NCBI GenBank assembly: GCA_002503055.1
Contig: DAQX01000026.1
Span: 47,671-111,670 of the forward strand
Reading direction: 5' to 3'
Source of the DNA: Euryarchaeota archaeon UBA86
Lineage (GTDB): Archaea; Thermoplasmatota; Poseidoniia; Poseidoniales; Thalassarchaeaceae
DNA length: 64,000 bases
Shown here: positions 8,601-18,200 of the stretch, piece after piece
How the letters are laid out: each line of letters starts with the position of its first letter
How positions within the stretch are numbered: the first letter of the stretch is position 1
Notes under the pieces: generated by a model
Told to the model about the DNA's origin: nothing
The model's database searches: none
What the model saw: only the letters and a program-made list of their open reading frames with translations
Program-made: the position numbers and the translations under genes

Positions 8601-9584
8601 AGATTCTACAAGATGAAGCCATTCTACGAAGCCACAGAAGAGTTGGATTTAGTTGGCCATCTTGGAATCGGACTGGCACCTCATACATCCGGTGGTGTGT
8701 TGTGTAGAATCATCGGTTGGACCGATGCTTCTGCTGGATACGCGCATCCCCTTTTCCACGCCGCAAAGAGAAGGAATTGTGATGGTGATGAGGACAGTCT
8801 AATGATGCTATTAGATGGCCTGCTAAACTTCTCCAAGACGATTTTGCCCTCGGGAAGAGGTGGAAGAATGGATGCTCCGCTGGTTCTGAGCACTAGAATC
8901 GATGCTAGTGAGATCGACAAGGAGGCTCTGAATGTAGACTGTGGATGGTCATACAACAAGGCCTTCTACGAGGGCACGAAGTCACAACCCCATCCTTCCG
9001 AGTTGGAGAATATAGTCGACTTGGTCGAAGGGAGGTTAGGTACTGTTGGCGAGGTTCGCGGCTATGGATGGACTCATGACTCGGGAGAGTTAGATGCGGG
9101 ACCAGCTAATTCTTCCTACAAGACTCTCGAGACGATGGAAGACAAAATGCTCGCGCAGTTGGCCATAGGTCGGCGCTTACGCTCGGTTAGTGCTGCTAGA
9201 GTAGCCTCCCAGGTCATCGAATCTCACTTCCTGCCTGACCTGCGTGGTAACCTAATGGCATTCACTAGACAGAAGGTTCGTTGCGTGAAATGCGGACATT
9301 CGTATCGAAGAATGCCTCTGGCTGGCAAGTGCATCCAGACCACTAGTAGTTCTGGCATAGGACTAGGTTCATCCCATGACGGTGGAACTCTGTGCGGAGG
9401 TAATGTGGTTCTGACCGTGTCCGAAGGTGCGGTTCGCAAATACATTAAGATCACAAGTGAAGTCATGGAGACTTACGGTGTCGACGATTATACCAAGCAG
9501 AGAGTCGGTTGGATGACAGACAGCGTAGATTCTCTGTTCAATGACGACAAGGTTACTGTGATGACTCTCGAGGACTTCATCTAG
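5631..9584 (+). CDS. polC: DNA polymerase D large subunit (DP2)
   Basis: Catalytic subunit of the archaeal replicative polymerase PolD. The protein is 1317 residues from the ATG at 5631, close to the 1260-1300 of intein-free homologues. I chose this start because its N-terminus (MDSERDAYQKRL, then QARSQGLDFSDDVEIP) aligns with the start of other DP2 proteins; 35 upstream codons are open but not family-like. The catalytic aspartate motif NCDGDED is near residue 1045, followed by GGRMDAPLVLS. A zinc finger CDKCGKDTPHLRCHH is near residue 812, and a second with CVKCGHSYRRMPLAGKC and LCGGNV near the C-terminus. The GTQLKTERPGKACAATP site, where haloarchaeal inteins can insert, is uninterrupted. 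The small exonuclease subunit is not in this window. Confidence 0.97.
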   Translation: MDSERDAYQKRLDVQAEEVYQLAGQARSQGLDFSDDVEIPRAADLASRTQKLLEDPYLKPNRENPDVGPIEIESELRVLLKSSDRETAAIEIALKVAKRMHDLTSDIAQAIDSGLRVGLAVLTEAVLVAPLEGIGEVRIMNNADGSEFLSIDYAGPIRAAGGTAQALGVLIGDMIRRELGVGRYVPTTPEVERVKEEFGLYRVGLQYKPPPEEIEVIVRACPVMVNGEETESQECAGYKEVRNIVNKNNTPRTRIRGGVMLVIGEGLCLKAPKILKHTERLKIPGWEFIAQFAGKSKTDSDESEEIKRRVISKVDRYMDDVIAGRPVFGEPGEPGGFRLRYGRSRATGLAAAGFNPVSMEAHGGFISVGTQLKTERPGKACAATPCIDLDGPTVLLRDGSYLRISTIEQWRTSSTEVISIWDSGEVLSGFGEFLENNKDLVPSGYNRDWWAADLADALDHPDKVESFAAMLGVNRSSLPPGIPFNGAIQRGGENDLERSLRKRDWQLYLRDMELNWEQACQAVKEYGAAVPPPWNFWWSDMPLSFAPQLIDALCQSEINGGRLRMIGAASGWSHDSQFEKIDLPAPSTGEWPRWTMVHDHGVVKSALMTLGVEHHHDDGDIVIPAAWEGLLDGLGLEFATGTIRVAVDASPHISDRLSRIGEATDTIAKENKRMEEIESVRSVERMRAETAARQRGLGISETDTEGRAAAEAIEDPGPDDPSLLKAAYTILDDHEVERALWLVRRLSNLRWEDSVPCRVGSRMGRPEKAGVREMKPMVHALYPIGESGGPQRLLGQAAGKGSIRVEMGPRICDKCGKDTPHLRCHHRLSESVEECGGRTSVRKRRGDHNRRRMGQRTSVPLSKIVETKRRALGLNRVPDRIKAVKGLISIAQTPEPIEKGILRARHGVSVFRDGTSRYDMSDVPLTHFKPSEIGTPWRRLSELGYSHDVFGEALTSDEQMLELLPQDFVASRSARQHLLSTCQFVDDLLIRFYKMKPFYEATEELDLVGHLGIGLAPHTSGGVLCRIIGWTDASAGYAHPLFHAAKRRNCDGDEDSLMMLLDGLLNFSKTILPSGRGGRMDAPLVLSTRIDASEIDKEALNVDCGWSYNKAFYEGTKSQPHPSELENIVDLVEGRLGTVGEVRGYGWTHDSGELDAGPANSSYKTLETMEDKMLAQLAIGRRLRSVSAARVASQVIESHFLPDLRGNLMAFTRQKVRCVKCGHSYRRMPLAGKCIQTTSSSGIGLGSSHDGGTLCGGNVVLTVSEGAVRKYIKITSEVMETYGVDDYTKQRVGWMTDSVDSLFNDDKVTVMTLEDFI

Positions 9585-10336
9585 AATCCAATTTCTAGGA
9601 TATTCAGTACCTCGCTCATCCATTTCAGTTTCTCCAGCTTGGCATTCTCATCTGTAATTCCTGACCAACGCCCTACAACATCAGTACGAGTCCCCAGCAT
9701 GGAGATTGATTCTGCAGGAACGCCAATCGAGCGAACAATACAGGCAGCCCTGTCTCCATCGGTGAAACCCCCTGGGTTACTCATCCCTTCAATGGGTGAT
9801 TTGGTTTGATGAGTAAGTACCAAAGGAGGAGGGGTCGCGATGCGCGAGGCGTGTTCTAACAGTGTTGTCCAATCATTTACATTGTCGCCGTGTGCGTGTA
9901 AGAAAATCGGCTTACTACGCTCCACCGCCTCATAGGTTCCTTCTCCTCCATCGGCATCGCTTACAACACAAATTAGTCTCGACCACGCTCTCTCTGCCGT
10001 TGAAGCAGGTAGCATTGAGAAGACTCCTGCAGCCCCGTCAGCGGCTACCAACAAGGAAGGTTGCTCCAGAACTGCCTCAACCTCTTCTGGTTCTACTGCG
10101 GCGCCAAGAATTGCAACTTCGGTCTCGCGTAGAACCAATCTTCGAAATACAGTAGCGACATTGGCGGCTCGTTGCGATCTCTCCCATGACCTGATTTCAT
10201 GGGACTCTACTCGTTGAAGCAACTCTTGTGCGCTGGACAAGTCTTCGTTTGAGTCCCATCCAAAGTGCTTCCTGACATCGGATTGAATGGTGACAAGTCG
10301 AGTGTCCACGGGGTGTAGTTCAGTCGGCTTGTACAT
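9581..10336 (-). CDS. mptE: 6-hydroxymethyl-7,8-dihydropterin pyrophosphokinase, MptE type
   Basis: The archaeal enzyme (DUF115 family) that activates hydroxymethyl-dihydropterin for folate or methanopterin-like cofactors. Family motifs in order: AILGAAVEPEEVE, LVAADGAAGVF, VVSDADGG, the metal-site HAHGDN, and NPGGFTDGDRA near residue 200. I chose the ATG at 10336, which puts the conserved DVRKHFGW region near the N-terminus as in homologues; earlier ATGs at 10399 and 10429 would overlap the divergent primase gene. Length is about 251 residues. Its stop overlaps the polymerase stop by four bases, tail to tail. The TDLDG motif of relatives is changed to SDADGG here. Confidence 0.85.
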   Translation of the reverse strand: MYKPTELHPVDTRLVTIQSDVRKHFGWDSNEDLSSAQELLQRVESHEIRSWERSQRAANVATVFRRLVLRETEVAILGAAVEPEEVEAVLEQPSLLVAADGAAGVFSMLPASTAERAWSRLICVVSDADGGEGTYEAVERSKPIFLHAHGDNVNDWTTLLEHASRIATPPPLVLTHQTKSPIEGMSNPGGFTDGDRAACIVRSIGVPAESISMLGTRTDVVGRWSGITDENAKLEKLKWMSEVLNILEIGF

Positions 10337-10397
10337 GCGCCTGCTCCAGTAGAAGGACACGGTGAGTGTTGAATAACCCTCGTGAGTATCTGCTTTC

Positions 10398-11570
10398 ATG
10401 CCAATGCCATTGGCCCTTCCCAAAGTCATTGATGAGAGGTTGCTGGCTCGCTATCCATTTATGCCTCAGGGTAGGGAACATATGCGGCAGGTCCTAGAGA
10501 GAAATAGTGTCACAATCGAGGATCTGATTGAGGCCCCCTGGTTGGAAGAAGTAAGGACTAGGGGCAGGCTCAGATTGTTGGATAGTGTAATGCACAAGGA
10601 TGGGGTTGAATCCTCGGCCGAAGTCGATCTATCGACCGAAATTGGCCGGATGACGGAAGTACTGTCCTTTTTGCATGCAATGCTCGTAGTTTGTGCATCA
10701 TTCAACGAGAGGTTACTTGCTCGCTGGGTTGAGGGCGAGGCTAGTAGAGCCGATGCTTTATTCGGAGAAGATTTGGAGAATTTCGAATTAATTGCCTCGT
10801 CATACATTTCCGACATCCGTACTGAGCCACGGCAGGGAAGAGAAGAGCTAGTCTACTGGATTCCAATGGTTGACTTCATCGAACTATGTCCTAGGATTTC
10901 CGGCGCCTACTGGCACTTACCTAATCGCCCAGTTGAATATGGATGGGTGCGCATGGATCCTGCTGTTAGTGAGTCTAGTAGGCAGCGTACTGCAAGACTG
11001 TTGAAGGAGCGAGTCAGAGAGAATCTGACCGACGCTTGTATTGAAAGGATGAATCGAATGAGTGAGGAGTTTGCTGCTTTGTTTTCGGAGCCAGTGGATA
11101 GGATTACCTCGTTGCTCTCCGAGCAGGTTCAAGCAGAGATGCCGATGTCGGCGGCAGTCAGAGAGGATTGGCCGCCATGCTTCGAATCTGCAGTATCTGA
11201 ACTGAACCAAGGTGTCAATGTCAACCATGTCGGTCGTGTTTTCCTAGCGGCATTCTCAAAATCGATTGGACTTAGTCCGGAACAGACTTGTTCGTTCTTC
11301 GCTAATGCTCCCGACTATAGCGCTGAGACGACCGGATACCAAGTCAATCAGATATACGAGCGTGATTACACTCCACATGGCTGCGCGGCTCTCAAAACTT
11401 CGGCCCGGTGTCCTGTACAGCCAGGTGACGATAGGCTCTGTGATCAGGAGTGGTTGACACACCCTCTGAAGTATATTCGAGCCAAGCAAAGAAGTCGTTT
11501 CAGAGAGAGTTCGCAAGGCAGTCAAGAGTCTGAAGTTGTCGAGAGAGAGCCCGAGACGGCCAATTCTTGA
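10398..11570 (+). CDS. priL: DNA primase large subunit PriL
   Basis: Regulatory, iron-sulfur subunit of the eukaryote-like primase that starts Okazaki fragments. The C-terminal half carries the [4Fe-4S] domain: four cysteines in PPCF (about residue 260), HGCAALK (about 329), SARC and RLC, with the typical YERDYTPHGC and WLTHPLKYIRAK context. FFANAPDYSAETTGYQV before it is also characteristic. The N-terminal 200 residues are helical and less conserved. The last 25 residues are a Ser/Glu-rich tail. The ATG at 10398 is used; one at 10404 is equally possible. It follows divergently from mptE and is 43 bases before the DUF373 gene, likely one transcript. Confidence 0.93.
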   Translation: MPMPLALPKVIDERLLARYPFMPQGREHMRQVLERNSVTIEDLIEAPWLEEVRTRGRLRLLDSVMHKDGVESSAEVDLSTEIGRMTEVLSFLHAMLVVCASFNERLLARWVEGEASRADALFGEDLENFELIASSYISDIRTEPRQGREELVYWIPMVDFIELCPRISGAYWHLPNRPVEYGWVRMDPAVSESSRQRTARLLKERVRENLTDACIERMNRMSEEFAALFSEPVDRITSLLSEQVQAEMPMSAAVREDWPPCFESAVSELNQGVNVNHVGRVFLAAFSKSIGLSPEQTCSFFANAPDYSAETTGYQVNQIYERDYTPHGCAALKTSARCPVQPGDDRLCDQEWLTHPLKYIRAKQRSRFRESSQGSQESEVVEREPETANS

Positions 11571-11613
11571 TATGGGCAGTACCGCATCGCTGTTCAAATC
11601 GGATGAGTAGACC

Positions 11614-12783
11614 ATGGTGAGAACTCTCGTATTGACTGTAGATCGAGACAATGACCTCGGAGTCAAGGCAGGTATCAGAGGTCCCGTGGTAGGTCGTAAG
11701 GCTACTCTTTCGGCAGCCCTCAGACTGGGAATTGCTGACCCCGAGGAGTCCGATACCAATGCAATCTTGGGCGCCTTGCATCATCACGACCAGTTAGTCG
11801 AAGGTGCACAGGGTAATGATGAGGTAGAAATCGCTCTTCTAACCGGGGATGTCAGAGTCGGCCCCCGCAGTGACCGTGCTATTGCAATGCAACTCGATGA
11901 GGTGATTCAGGAGTTTCAGCCCGACTCTGCGGTTTTAGTTACAGATGGAGCGGACGATGAAGCATCTCTTCCCATAATCACATCTAGAGTTAGGGTTGAT
12001 CATGTCGAAAAGGTGATTGTGAGACAATCAAAGGGCATTGAGAGTACTTACTACTACATTGCCAAGGCTATTGATGATCCACGCTGGAGAGCTCGTCTAC
12101 TAGTCCCCGTGGCAGTATTCCTGATGATTTTTGGCCTGGGCCTAATTCTGCCAAACGGAGCGGCTCTAATCGGAGCCATGCCCCTTGTCGTTGGAATCTG
12201 GCTTCTGGCAAAAGGACTAGGTTGGGAGAGGCAGTTTGACCGTCTGATGATTGATATGAGAGAAAGTGCCACAGGAGGTATCTGGTCCTCATTGTTATGG
12301 GGTCTGTCCATTGTCTCGGTGTTGCTATCGGTTCTGACTGCGTATCAGGTGTTCTCGTCCAGTACTTCTGAGATAGCCGACTATGTAGCTGATTTGGGTT
12401 CTGAATTCGATGTAGATGCAGTCAATCGAGATATTGCTGTTTGGGCGATAGCGATTAATGAGGCCCTTACATGGATAGTTGTTGCAACATTCTCATTCAT
12501 GTTGTCCCTTGGTGTACTGCGCTGGAAAGAGGGTTCATTCACCGGACGAAGCGTGCTATTGTTAGGGCTGGGAGCGGTTGTTTACACCTTTACCAAAGCT
12601 GCTTTGGTCGTCATACTGGTAGAGATGGGTGGGTCGGATTTCAGTCTAGACTATCAGAGCGTTAGCGATACTTGGTTCACACCCGTGTTCACCATAGTTC
12701 TGTACTACCTACTGAGAACCGCGGTGATGTCGGTAACCGAAGACGAAGGAATGTCTGGAGAGGAGCGTTTCTGGGGTGTCTGA
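11614..12783 (+). CDS. DUF373 membrane protein
   Basis: 389 residues. The soluble N-terminal domain (1-145) is typical of archaeal DUF373: it begins VRTLVLTVDRDNDLG, then GRKATLSAALRLGIADPEESD, and later VLVTDGADDE and YYYIAKAIDDP. After residue 150 there are about seven hydrophobic segments (LLVPVAVFLMIFGLGL, ALIGAMPLVVGIWLLA and others), so the protein sits in the cytoplasmic membrane. No biochemical role is established for the family. It lies 43 bases downstream of priL, in a replication/repair neighbourhood, and ends one base before the convergent zinc-ribbon gene. Confidence 0.85.
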   Translation: MVRTLVLTVDRDNDLGVKAGIRGPVVGRKATLSAALRLGIADPEESDTNAILGALHHHDQLVEGAQGNDEVEIALLTGDVRVGPRSDRAIAMQLDEVIQEFQPDSAVLVTDGADDEASLPIITSRVRVDHVEKVIVRQSKGIESTYYYIAKAIDDPRWRARLLVPVAVFLMIFGLGLILPNGAALIGAMPLVVGIWLLAKGLGWERQFDRLMIDMRESATGGIWSSLLWGLSIVSVLLSVLTAYQVFSSSTSEIADYVADLGSEFDVDAVNRDIAVWAIAINEALTWIVVATFSFMLSLGVLRWKEGSFTGRSVLLLGLGAVVYTFTKAALVVILVEMGGSDFSLDYQSVSDTWFTPVFTIVLYYLLRTAVMSVTEDEGMSGEERFWGV

Positions 12784-13266
12784 TTAGGTCTCGAATGTCG
12801 ATTCCATCATACATGCAGGGCATGTTACATTGATTGGCCTAATCTCTGGAATTGCTAGGGCTGCTCTGCAGTTAGGGCAAGTTATGGCTTGAGTGGCGTC
12901 CTTCTGTCGATCCAATCCTACATGACTTGGATCATACCTGAATCGATATCTATGAGAGTTATCTAAAAACTGCGGACTGCCTTCCTTTTCCTTCTTCGGA
13001 CGGCTAAAAATAGATTTTCTCTTTGGTGGCTCGGGAGTGTTTTCCTCGGTTGCTTGAAGGTTGTTGTTGAAACCATCTCCTTGGAAGGCATCGACCTGTG
13101 ATTGGATCTCTTCAACACTCATTCCCAACTCTCTGGATGCCTTATCGATTGCCAAATTCCTCTCATATTCAGATAGCCCGACGAAGTGCTGTAGAATAAC
13201 TGCGGGAATTCTCGACATCTTTCTCACTCGTCGCAGCGCAATCATCCCTTTGAATGCCGCCATCAT
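12784..13266 (-). CDS. Unknown protein with C-terminal zinc ribbon
   Basis: About 160 residues from the ATG at 13266 (another in-frame ATG is at 13296). The N-terminal 70 residues are helical, including a SRIPAVILQHF-VGLSEYERNLAIDKASRELGMS region that resembles a small helix-turn-helix. A Lys/Pro-rich linker follows. The C-terminus holds two CxxC pairs (CPNC and CPAC, 20 residues apart), a rubredoxin-like zinc ribbon. I do not recognise the family. It is divergent from nreA and abuts the DUF373 gene tail to tail. A nucleic-acid-binding role is a guess from the ribbon. Confidence 0.6.
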   Translation of the reverse strand: MMAAFKGMIALRRVRKMSRIPAVILQHFVGLSEYERNLAIDKASRELGMSVEEIQSQVDAFQGDGFNNNLQATEENTPEPPKRKSIFSRPKKEKEGSPQFLDNSHRYRFRYDPSHVGLDRQKDATQAITCPNCRAALAIPEIRPINVTCPACMMESTFET

Positions 13267-13316
13267 TCGTTCGATGAGCAGTATGCCTAAGAGCAATCGA
13301 TTTCGATTCTATCCTG

Positions 13317-14546
13317 ATGTTCCCTGAGTGTATAGACTGCAGGGGCACCAAGGGGTTGTGTGGAATTTCTCCTTGTCCCTTGCTGGCCGAGATCAGGTCC
13401 AAGCTTCCAACTACTGAGTCAAGTAGTGTGAGTGAGTTAGTGGGCCCCAGCCCGCCGTCTATGTTTGTCGGCAGACATGGCTATCCCGATGTTAGAGCCG
13501 GTCCGAGTGCGACCTGGGCTGCCGATGAGAGAGATATCCCGCAACTTGTTAGTGGGGACCCTGCCGATTTATTTGGCAGACCTCTGGAAGAGGTCGCTGC
13601 AAGGCACGCCAATCTGATTACAGGAGGTCAGGTGATGCGAGTCCGTAGTGCTCGAACGCCTGACCAGATGCTGGAGACGACTCAAGAGATTGCAATGGCG
13701 GACAAGAGTGTGGATGTGGAATTGGATTTCGCTCGGCCTATTGCTGTAGGCCGTAATCCTACATTCGATAGTATGAGTACTCCTCTAGGCCCTTCGGGAG
13801 AGGTTCTTCGAGCCGAGGTTGTAGGACATGCGAGTGTGCCACGTAAGGTTGATTCGATTGCAAATGAGAATGATTTGTTGGCCTTTGATGCGATTGATGA
13901 GTTGAGTTATGCGTCGATTGGAGAGGCTCAGATTTCACGTCTACTCTCTGCAGGTCTGCTAGGTAAGTCAGACAAAAGGAAACTAGTTCCTACTAGGTGG
14001 GGAATAACCGCTACTGATGATATGCTCAGTAAGCAGTTATGGGACAAGGTCAGACACTACCCTTCTATAGACAAAGTTCGTGTCTACGAGGCAACTTATC
14101 TTGACAATAGATTCCATGTTATCCTAACTCCGGGACTGTGGGCTTTCCATATGCTAGAGGCTTGGACCCGTGGAAGTGTCTGGACTGGTACAGGAAAGGT
14201 TCTGGGAGACTGGGAGGATCTTGAGCCTCGCAAGGAATATGCTAATCGAATCACGGGTGCCTACTATTCTGCTAGGCTTGGTGTGTTAGAGCATATGGAT
14301 TCAATTGGTCGTTCTGGGGCCTGTCTAATCTGGAGAGATATCGGTCCAGAGTACTGGGCTCCTGTGGGAGTCTGGCTAATCAGGGAGACTGTTCGTCATG
14401 CGATGAATAGTAATCCGAGGGAGTTCGACAATCTAGAGCAGGCGATAGCGTATGTTTCCCCAAGAGTCTCGGCCCCTGATGATTTGCGGAATAGTTGGTT
14501 TGTTAAACGTGGAAGGCAAATGAGACTGGATGCTTTTGCCGCCTAG
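13317..14546 (+). CDS. nreA: NreA-type DNA repair protein
   Basis: 409 residues, matching the archaeal NreA family (DUF650/DUF651) that works with PCNA in DNA repair. The N-terminus has a four-cysteine zinc site (ECIDCRG and LCGISPC, residues 5-20). The middle has family stretches PPSMFVGRHGYPDVRAGP, ARPIAVGRNPTFDSMSTPLGPSG and LLSAGLLGKSDKRKLVPTRWGITATDD. The C-terminus ends QMRLDAFAA, a good PCNA-interacting (PIP) box of the Q-x-x-L-x-x-F form. The ATG at 13317 retains the zinc site. Its stop overlaps that of the HTH_10 regulator by four bases. Confidence 0.9.
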   Translation: MFPECIDCRGTKGLCGISPCPLLAEIRSKLPTTESSSVSELVGPSPPSMFVGRHGYPDVRAGPSATWAADERDIPQLVSGDPADLFGRPLEEVAARHANLITGGQVMRVRSARTPDQMLETTQEIAMADKSVDVELDFARPIAVGRNPTFDSMSTPLGPSGEVLRAEVVGHASVPRKVDSIANENDLLAFDAIDELSYASIGEAQISRLLSAGLLGKSDKRKLVPTRWGITATDDMLSKQLWDKVRHYPSIDKVRVYEATYLDNRFHVILTPGLWAFHMLEAWTRGSVWTGTGKVLGDWEDLEPRKEYANRITGAYYSARLGVLEHMDSIGRSGACLIWRDIGPEYWAPVGVWLIRETVRHAMNSNPREFDNLEQAIAYVSPRVSAPDDLRNSWFVKRGRQMRLDAFAA

Positions 14547-15187
14547 CGCGAACTGTCTAGAAAGTCGCCCACAATCTCGCTCTCGGCCTTTACCAATTGC
14601 TCTGCTACTGTAGATTTGGACAGACCTAACTTAGAGGCTAGTCCTCTGATTGAGATTTTCTTCGGAACCTCGTACCACCCATTCCTATGCGCCACCTTGA
14701 TTATCCTGTGTTGCTGCAAGGTCGGACCCTTCTGGACCATGCCCTCTGAGGACTTCGCAGAAGTGATTCTCTCCACAGGTACGGCTTCTCTTACTTCTCT
14801 TAGGAAGTTCACCATTGAGGACTGTCTGCCCGCTACCTGTATGATCAATCCATTCGATGTCAGGTTGGTTCCAGCCAGTAAAGTGAGGTCTCTAGACTCA
14901 AAGAAGCGACCTACAAGCTCCTGGTCAAATTCTAGAGATACTAAGTGATGAGTTAGATATTCAGTGGTCCACTCTTCTAATATTTCAACCACAGTAACTC
15001 CGCCGATTCTGAATCCTGGTGGAAGACAGTTGCCATCAGTGGTGATACATTCACACATTACCCTCAGGCGACCATCGATCTGGTCAAGGATTCCACGGTA
15101 ATCCCAACTTACTGCCTGTAGGGCCGCCTGAACCCTTTGGTCGTGTTCTATCGATGGGATTGAGCACTCGACTCTGACCGCCCTCAT
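14543..15187 (-). CDS. HTH_10 (bacterio-opsin activator-type) regulator
   Basis: 214 residues. The C-terminal 55 residues (HRIIKVAHRNGWYEVPKK, then ISIRGLASKLGLSKSTVAEQL) are a clear HTH_10 DNA-binding domain, as in archaeal Bat-like regulators. The N-terminal 150 residues resemble the small-molecule-sensing part of stand-alone HTH_10 proteins, with an alternating strand/helix pattern. It is on the same strand as, and 66 bases downstream of, the giant surface-protein gene, so the two may share a transcript; regulation of that gene is only a suggestion. Genes of this class are numerous in Thermoplasmatota. Confidence 0.85.
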   Translation of the reverse strand: MRAVRVECSIPSIEHDQRVQAALQAVSWDYRGILDQIDGRLRVMCECITTDGNCLPPGFRIGGVTVVEILEEWTTEYLTHHLVSLEFDQELVGRFFESRDLTLLAGTNLTSNGLIIQVAGRQSSMVNFLREVREAVPVERITSAKSSEGMVQKGPTLQQHRIIKVAHRNGWYEVPKKISIRGLASKLGLSKSTVAEQLVKAESEIVGDFLDSSR

Positions 15188-15253
15188 CTTGACCCTCCTA
15201 GACCTGAGGCATCATATGTGGTTAAGAAAATGATTCATGCTTGTTCGGTGTGA

Positions 15254-18200
15254 TTAGTTCCTACGCCTTCTCGCTCTATCCTCGTTTTCCAATATGGCCT
15301 TAGCAACCTCAGGAGAGTAGCCAAGGTCAGACAGATCTCTGACCTGCTTGTCAGAATCTTCTGCGACATCAATGGTGATGGTCGAGTCACTCATTGTCTG
15401 CTCGACTGACCAAGTCTGGTCCTCCATATGGATACGTGAACGAGTAGTGCGAGCAGATATCACCATGCCCGCAAGGAGCAGTACTACCACGCTTGCAGCC
15501 ATCAATGTCATGAATGAATTACTGCGTAGAGTGTAGAGCAGTCTACCGGTAACTCGGTCATCCTCTAGAGAGTCCATACAACCATCTCCGTCTATGTCCG
15601 ATCCGGAGGAGGAGTCCCAATTGCTAAGGCCCAATGGGCAACTGTCAGATGTGTCAGGAACTCCGTCACCATCATCATCCCAATCCTCAGTTGCATCATC
15701 GCACCCATCTCTGTCGAAGTCTGAAGTCATACTGACAGTCTGAGGGCATGAGTCATGCTCGTCGAATACGCCATCTCCATCATCATCGAAGTCTACTGTA
15801 TCGATACATCCGTCTGAGTCGTAATCCTCCTCTAGAGTTGATACCCAAGTGGAGGTCGGATCTCCCTCGCAGTTGTCGTAAATTGATTCAATTCCGTCAT
15901 TGTCGAGATCTTTGTCCTCCGTGTTATCGTCGCAACCGTCCCCATCACTGTCCATATGTGATTCAGCAATTGCTGAGCTCCTGACACAGGCGTCATCCCA
16001 GTCTAAGTAGCCGTCATCGTCGTCATCGAGGTCTTCGTACTCATCGTGACAGCCGTCTGAATCCCAGTCATTGAGAGGCGTGGAGGTCCATCCGAGCATT
16101 CCAGTAGGGCAGTTGTCATCAATATCCAAGACCTCATCATTGTCCCTGTCAAAGTCCTCGGAATAGTCGTGACAACCGTCTGAGTCGTAATCGCTGGCTG
16201 GCTCTGAGAACCATACTGTCATGCCGGTAGGACACAAGTCATTGAGATCTGGAATCTGATCGTTATCGTCATCTAGGTCCTCAAGGTCATGGCAACCATC
16301 ACCATCGTGGTCAAACAGTAGACTGGTCCACCACGACATCCCTGATGGACATTCATCATCCACATCCAGATAGGGGTCGTTATCGTCATTGTCATCCTCA
16401 TCTGCATCTCGACATCCGTCGTTATCATTGTCTTCTGAAATTCCGGACCAGTACTGTGCTCCGTTTGGACACATGTCGAGGTGATTCGCGACCCCGTCAC
16501 CGTCGTTATCGGGATCCTCGTGCACATCGTCACAACCGTCATTGTCGAGGTCGATGTGCTCACCCATGTAGCCAGACGGGCAAGAGTCGTCGACATCTGG
16601 ATAGTCATCGTTGTCGTCATTAAGATCCTCAGTGGAGTCTCTGCAGCCATCGCCATCGTGGTCGGTGTCTACATCCGAGTACCAACCGGACTCACCAAAC
16701 TGACAGTCGTCATTGTAATCGAGAACTCCATCACCATCATCGTCATTCCAGTCTCCTTGATTGACTAGTTCGACTAGGAAAGTCTTGGTGGCGGAGGCTT
16801 CTTCCTTGCTGGACGAGGTCACAAAGACGGAGAGTTCGAAACTCTGATCCTCATTCACATCCTGTAGATCTGGGGCGCGGATGAATAAATTGAGATCTGC
16901 AGTAGATCCTTCGACAAGAGTTGTTGTGCTCTGATATGTATTCGAGAATCCAACTTCTAATTGCCAGTGATCAGGAGCATCAGAGGTGTCAGCTACAACA
17001 ATATCGCTGCCTCCGGGTATCTTGATTCCTCTCAACAGCATTCCGACTTCAGCAGACTGTCCGGGCTGGAATGTAATCTCATCATCCATTCCCGGGTCAA
17101 GTTCGATTGCCATGTTGTAGACATTCTCGGACCACATGCAGACATCCCACTTGTCCTCAGAGGTGGTGTCCTCAGAACAATCAGGGGTCGTCCAGATGAT
17201 GTCCCGGTTGGGCCAGTCGAAGTTGACTATTGGTTGCGAACTGGAGTCCAGTCCGGAGCCAAACACGCCCATCAGATTGTCATTGCTGGTAGTGATTACG
17301 CGAGTGTTGATGACACCGTACGCCTGGTCGAGCATTCTACCCAGAGGCATTTCACCATCAACCAACTGAGGAGAGAGGATTCTTGTCCACCTCAACTCAA
17401 CTCTACTGTTCTCATCATCGGTGTTCGGAGTGGACTCGAACCATGTGATGTGTATTGAGCCATCATTGTCGAAGTCGACTCTCGGATTAGAACCCCAAGT
17501 CATGTCAGAGCCCAGTACTGGAGAGTCCGAAACTACGGCGACCTCACTCATGTCTAGGCCGTCAGCCTCGCCGTCGAGTACTCCTGCTCGGTCGAGATCA
17601 ATCTGCATATAGTGGAGTTGTGATGGGCCGACCTTGCTAGGAATAACTGAGCGACCGTCGACCCAGACGACATGGATATTGCCAGCATCGTCGACATTGA
17701 CATCGGGGCTGGAACTCCAGCCATGTCCGTTGGTAAGTCTAGTGTCGTTGACTAGAACGAAGTGCCCGATAGTGCCCCATCCACCTCCGTCTTGCCAGAC
17801 ATAGTCCAATGAGGGTCCGATGTCCTCGACATACTGTCCCGTGACAGGATCAATGGATGTGGCTGGATCGCCTGGTTGCCAGGTGGACCGTGGATTGTTC
17901 AGAAGTGAGTATGGATTGAGTACAGTCAGGAAGGTCTCAGTGGAGCCTGTTGCCGTTGTTAGGGCTATTATTGACTGCACTAGAGCCTGCATTTCCTCAG
18001 TATAGTTGGCAAGTGGGATTGACACATCGTCTATCCAAGCAGAATCGCTTCCAGAACTGACACTTCCATCCTTGACATAGGTCCATTTCAGAGTGTGTTG
18101 ACCCAAAGATACTGGTGTCGAGAAATTACCACTTTGAGTGCCGGACCATTGCGCTAGTTGTACCCCATCAATAGAGAAGGTCAGGAAGTCGAAGTTGGCC

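Noticed and set aside
15560..16740. Tandem DNA repeats that might be a CRISPR-like array
   Set aside because: They are codons of the ten calcium-binding protein repeats and vary in sequence, with no constant spacer-repeat pattern.
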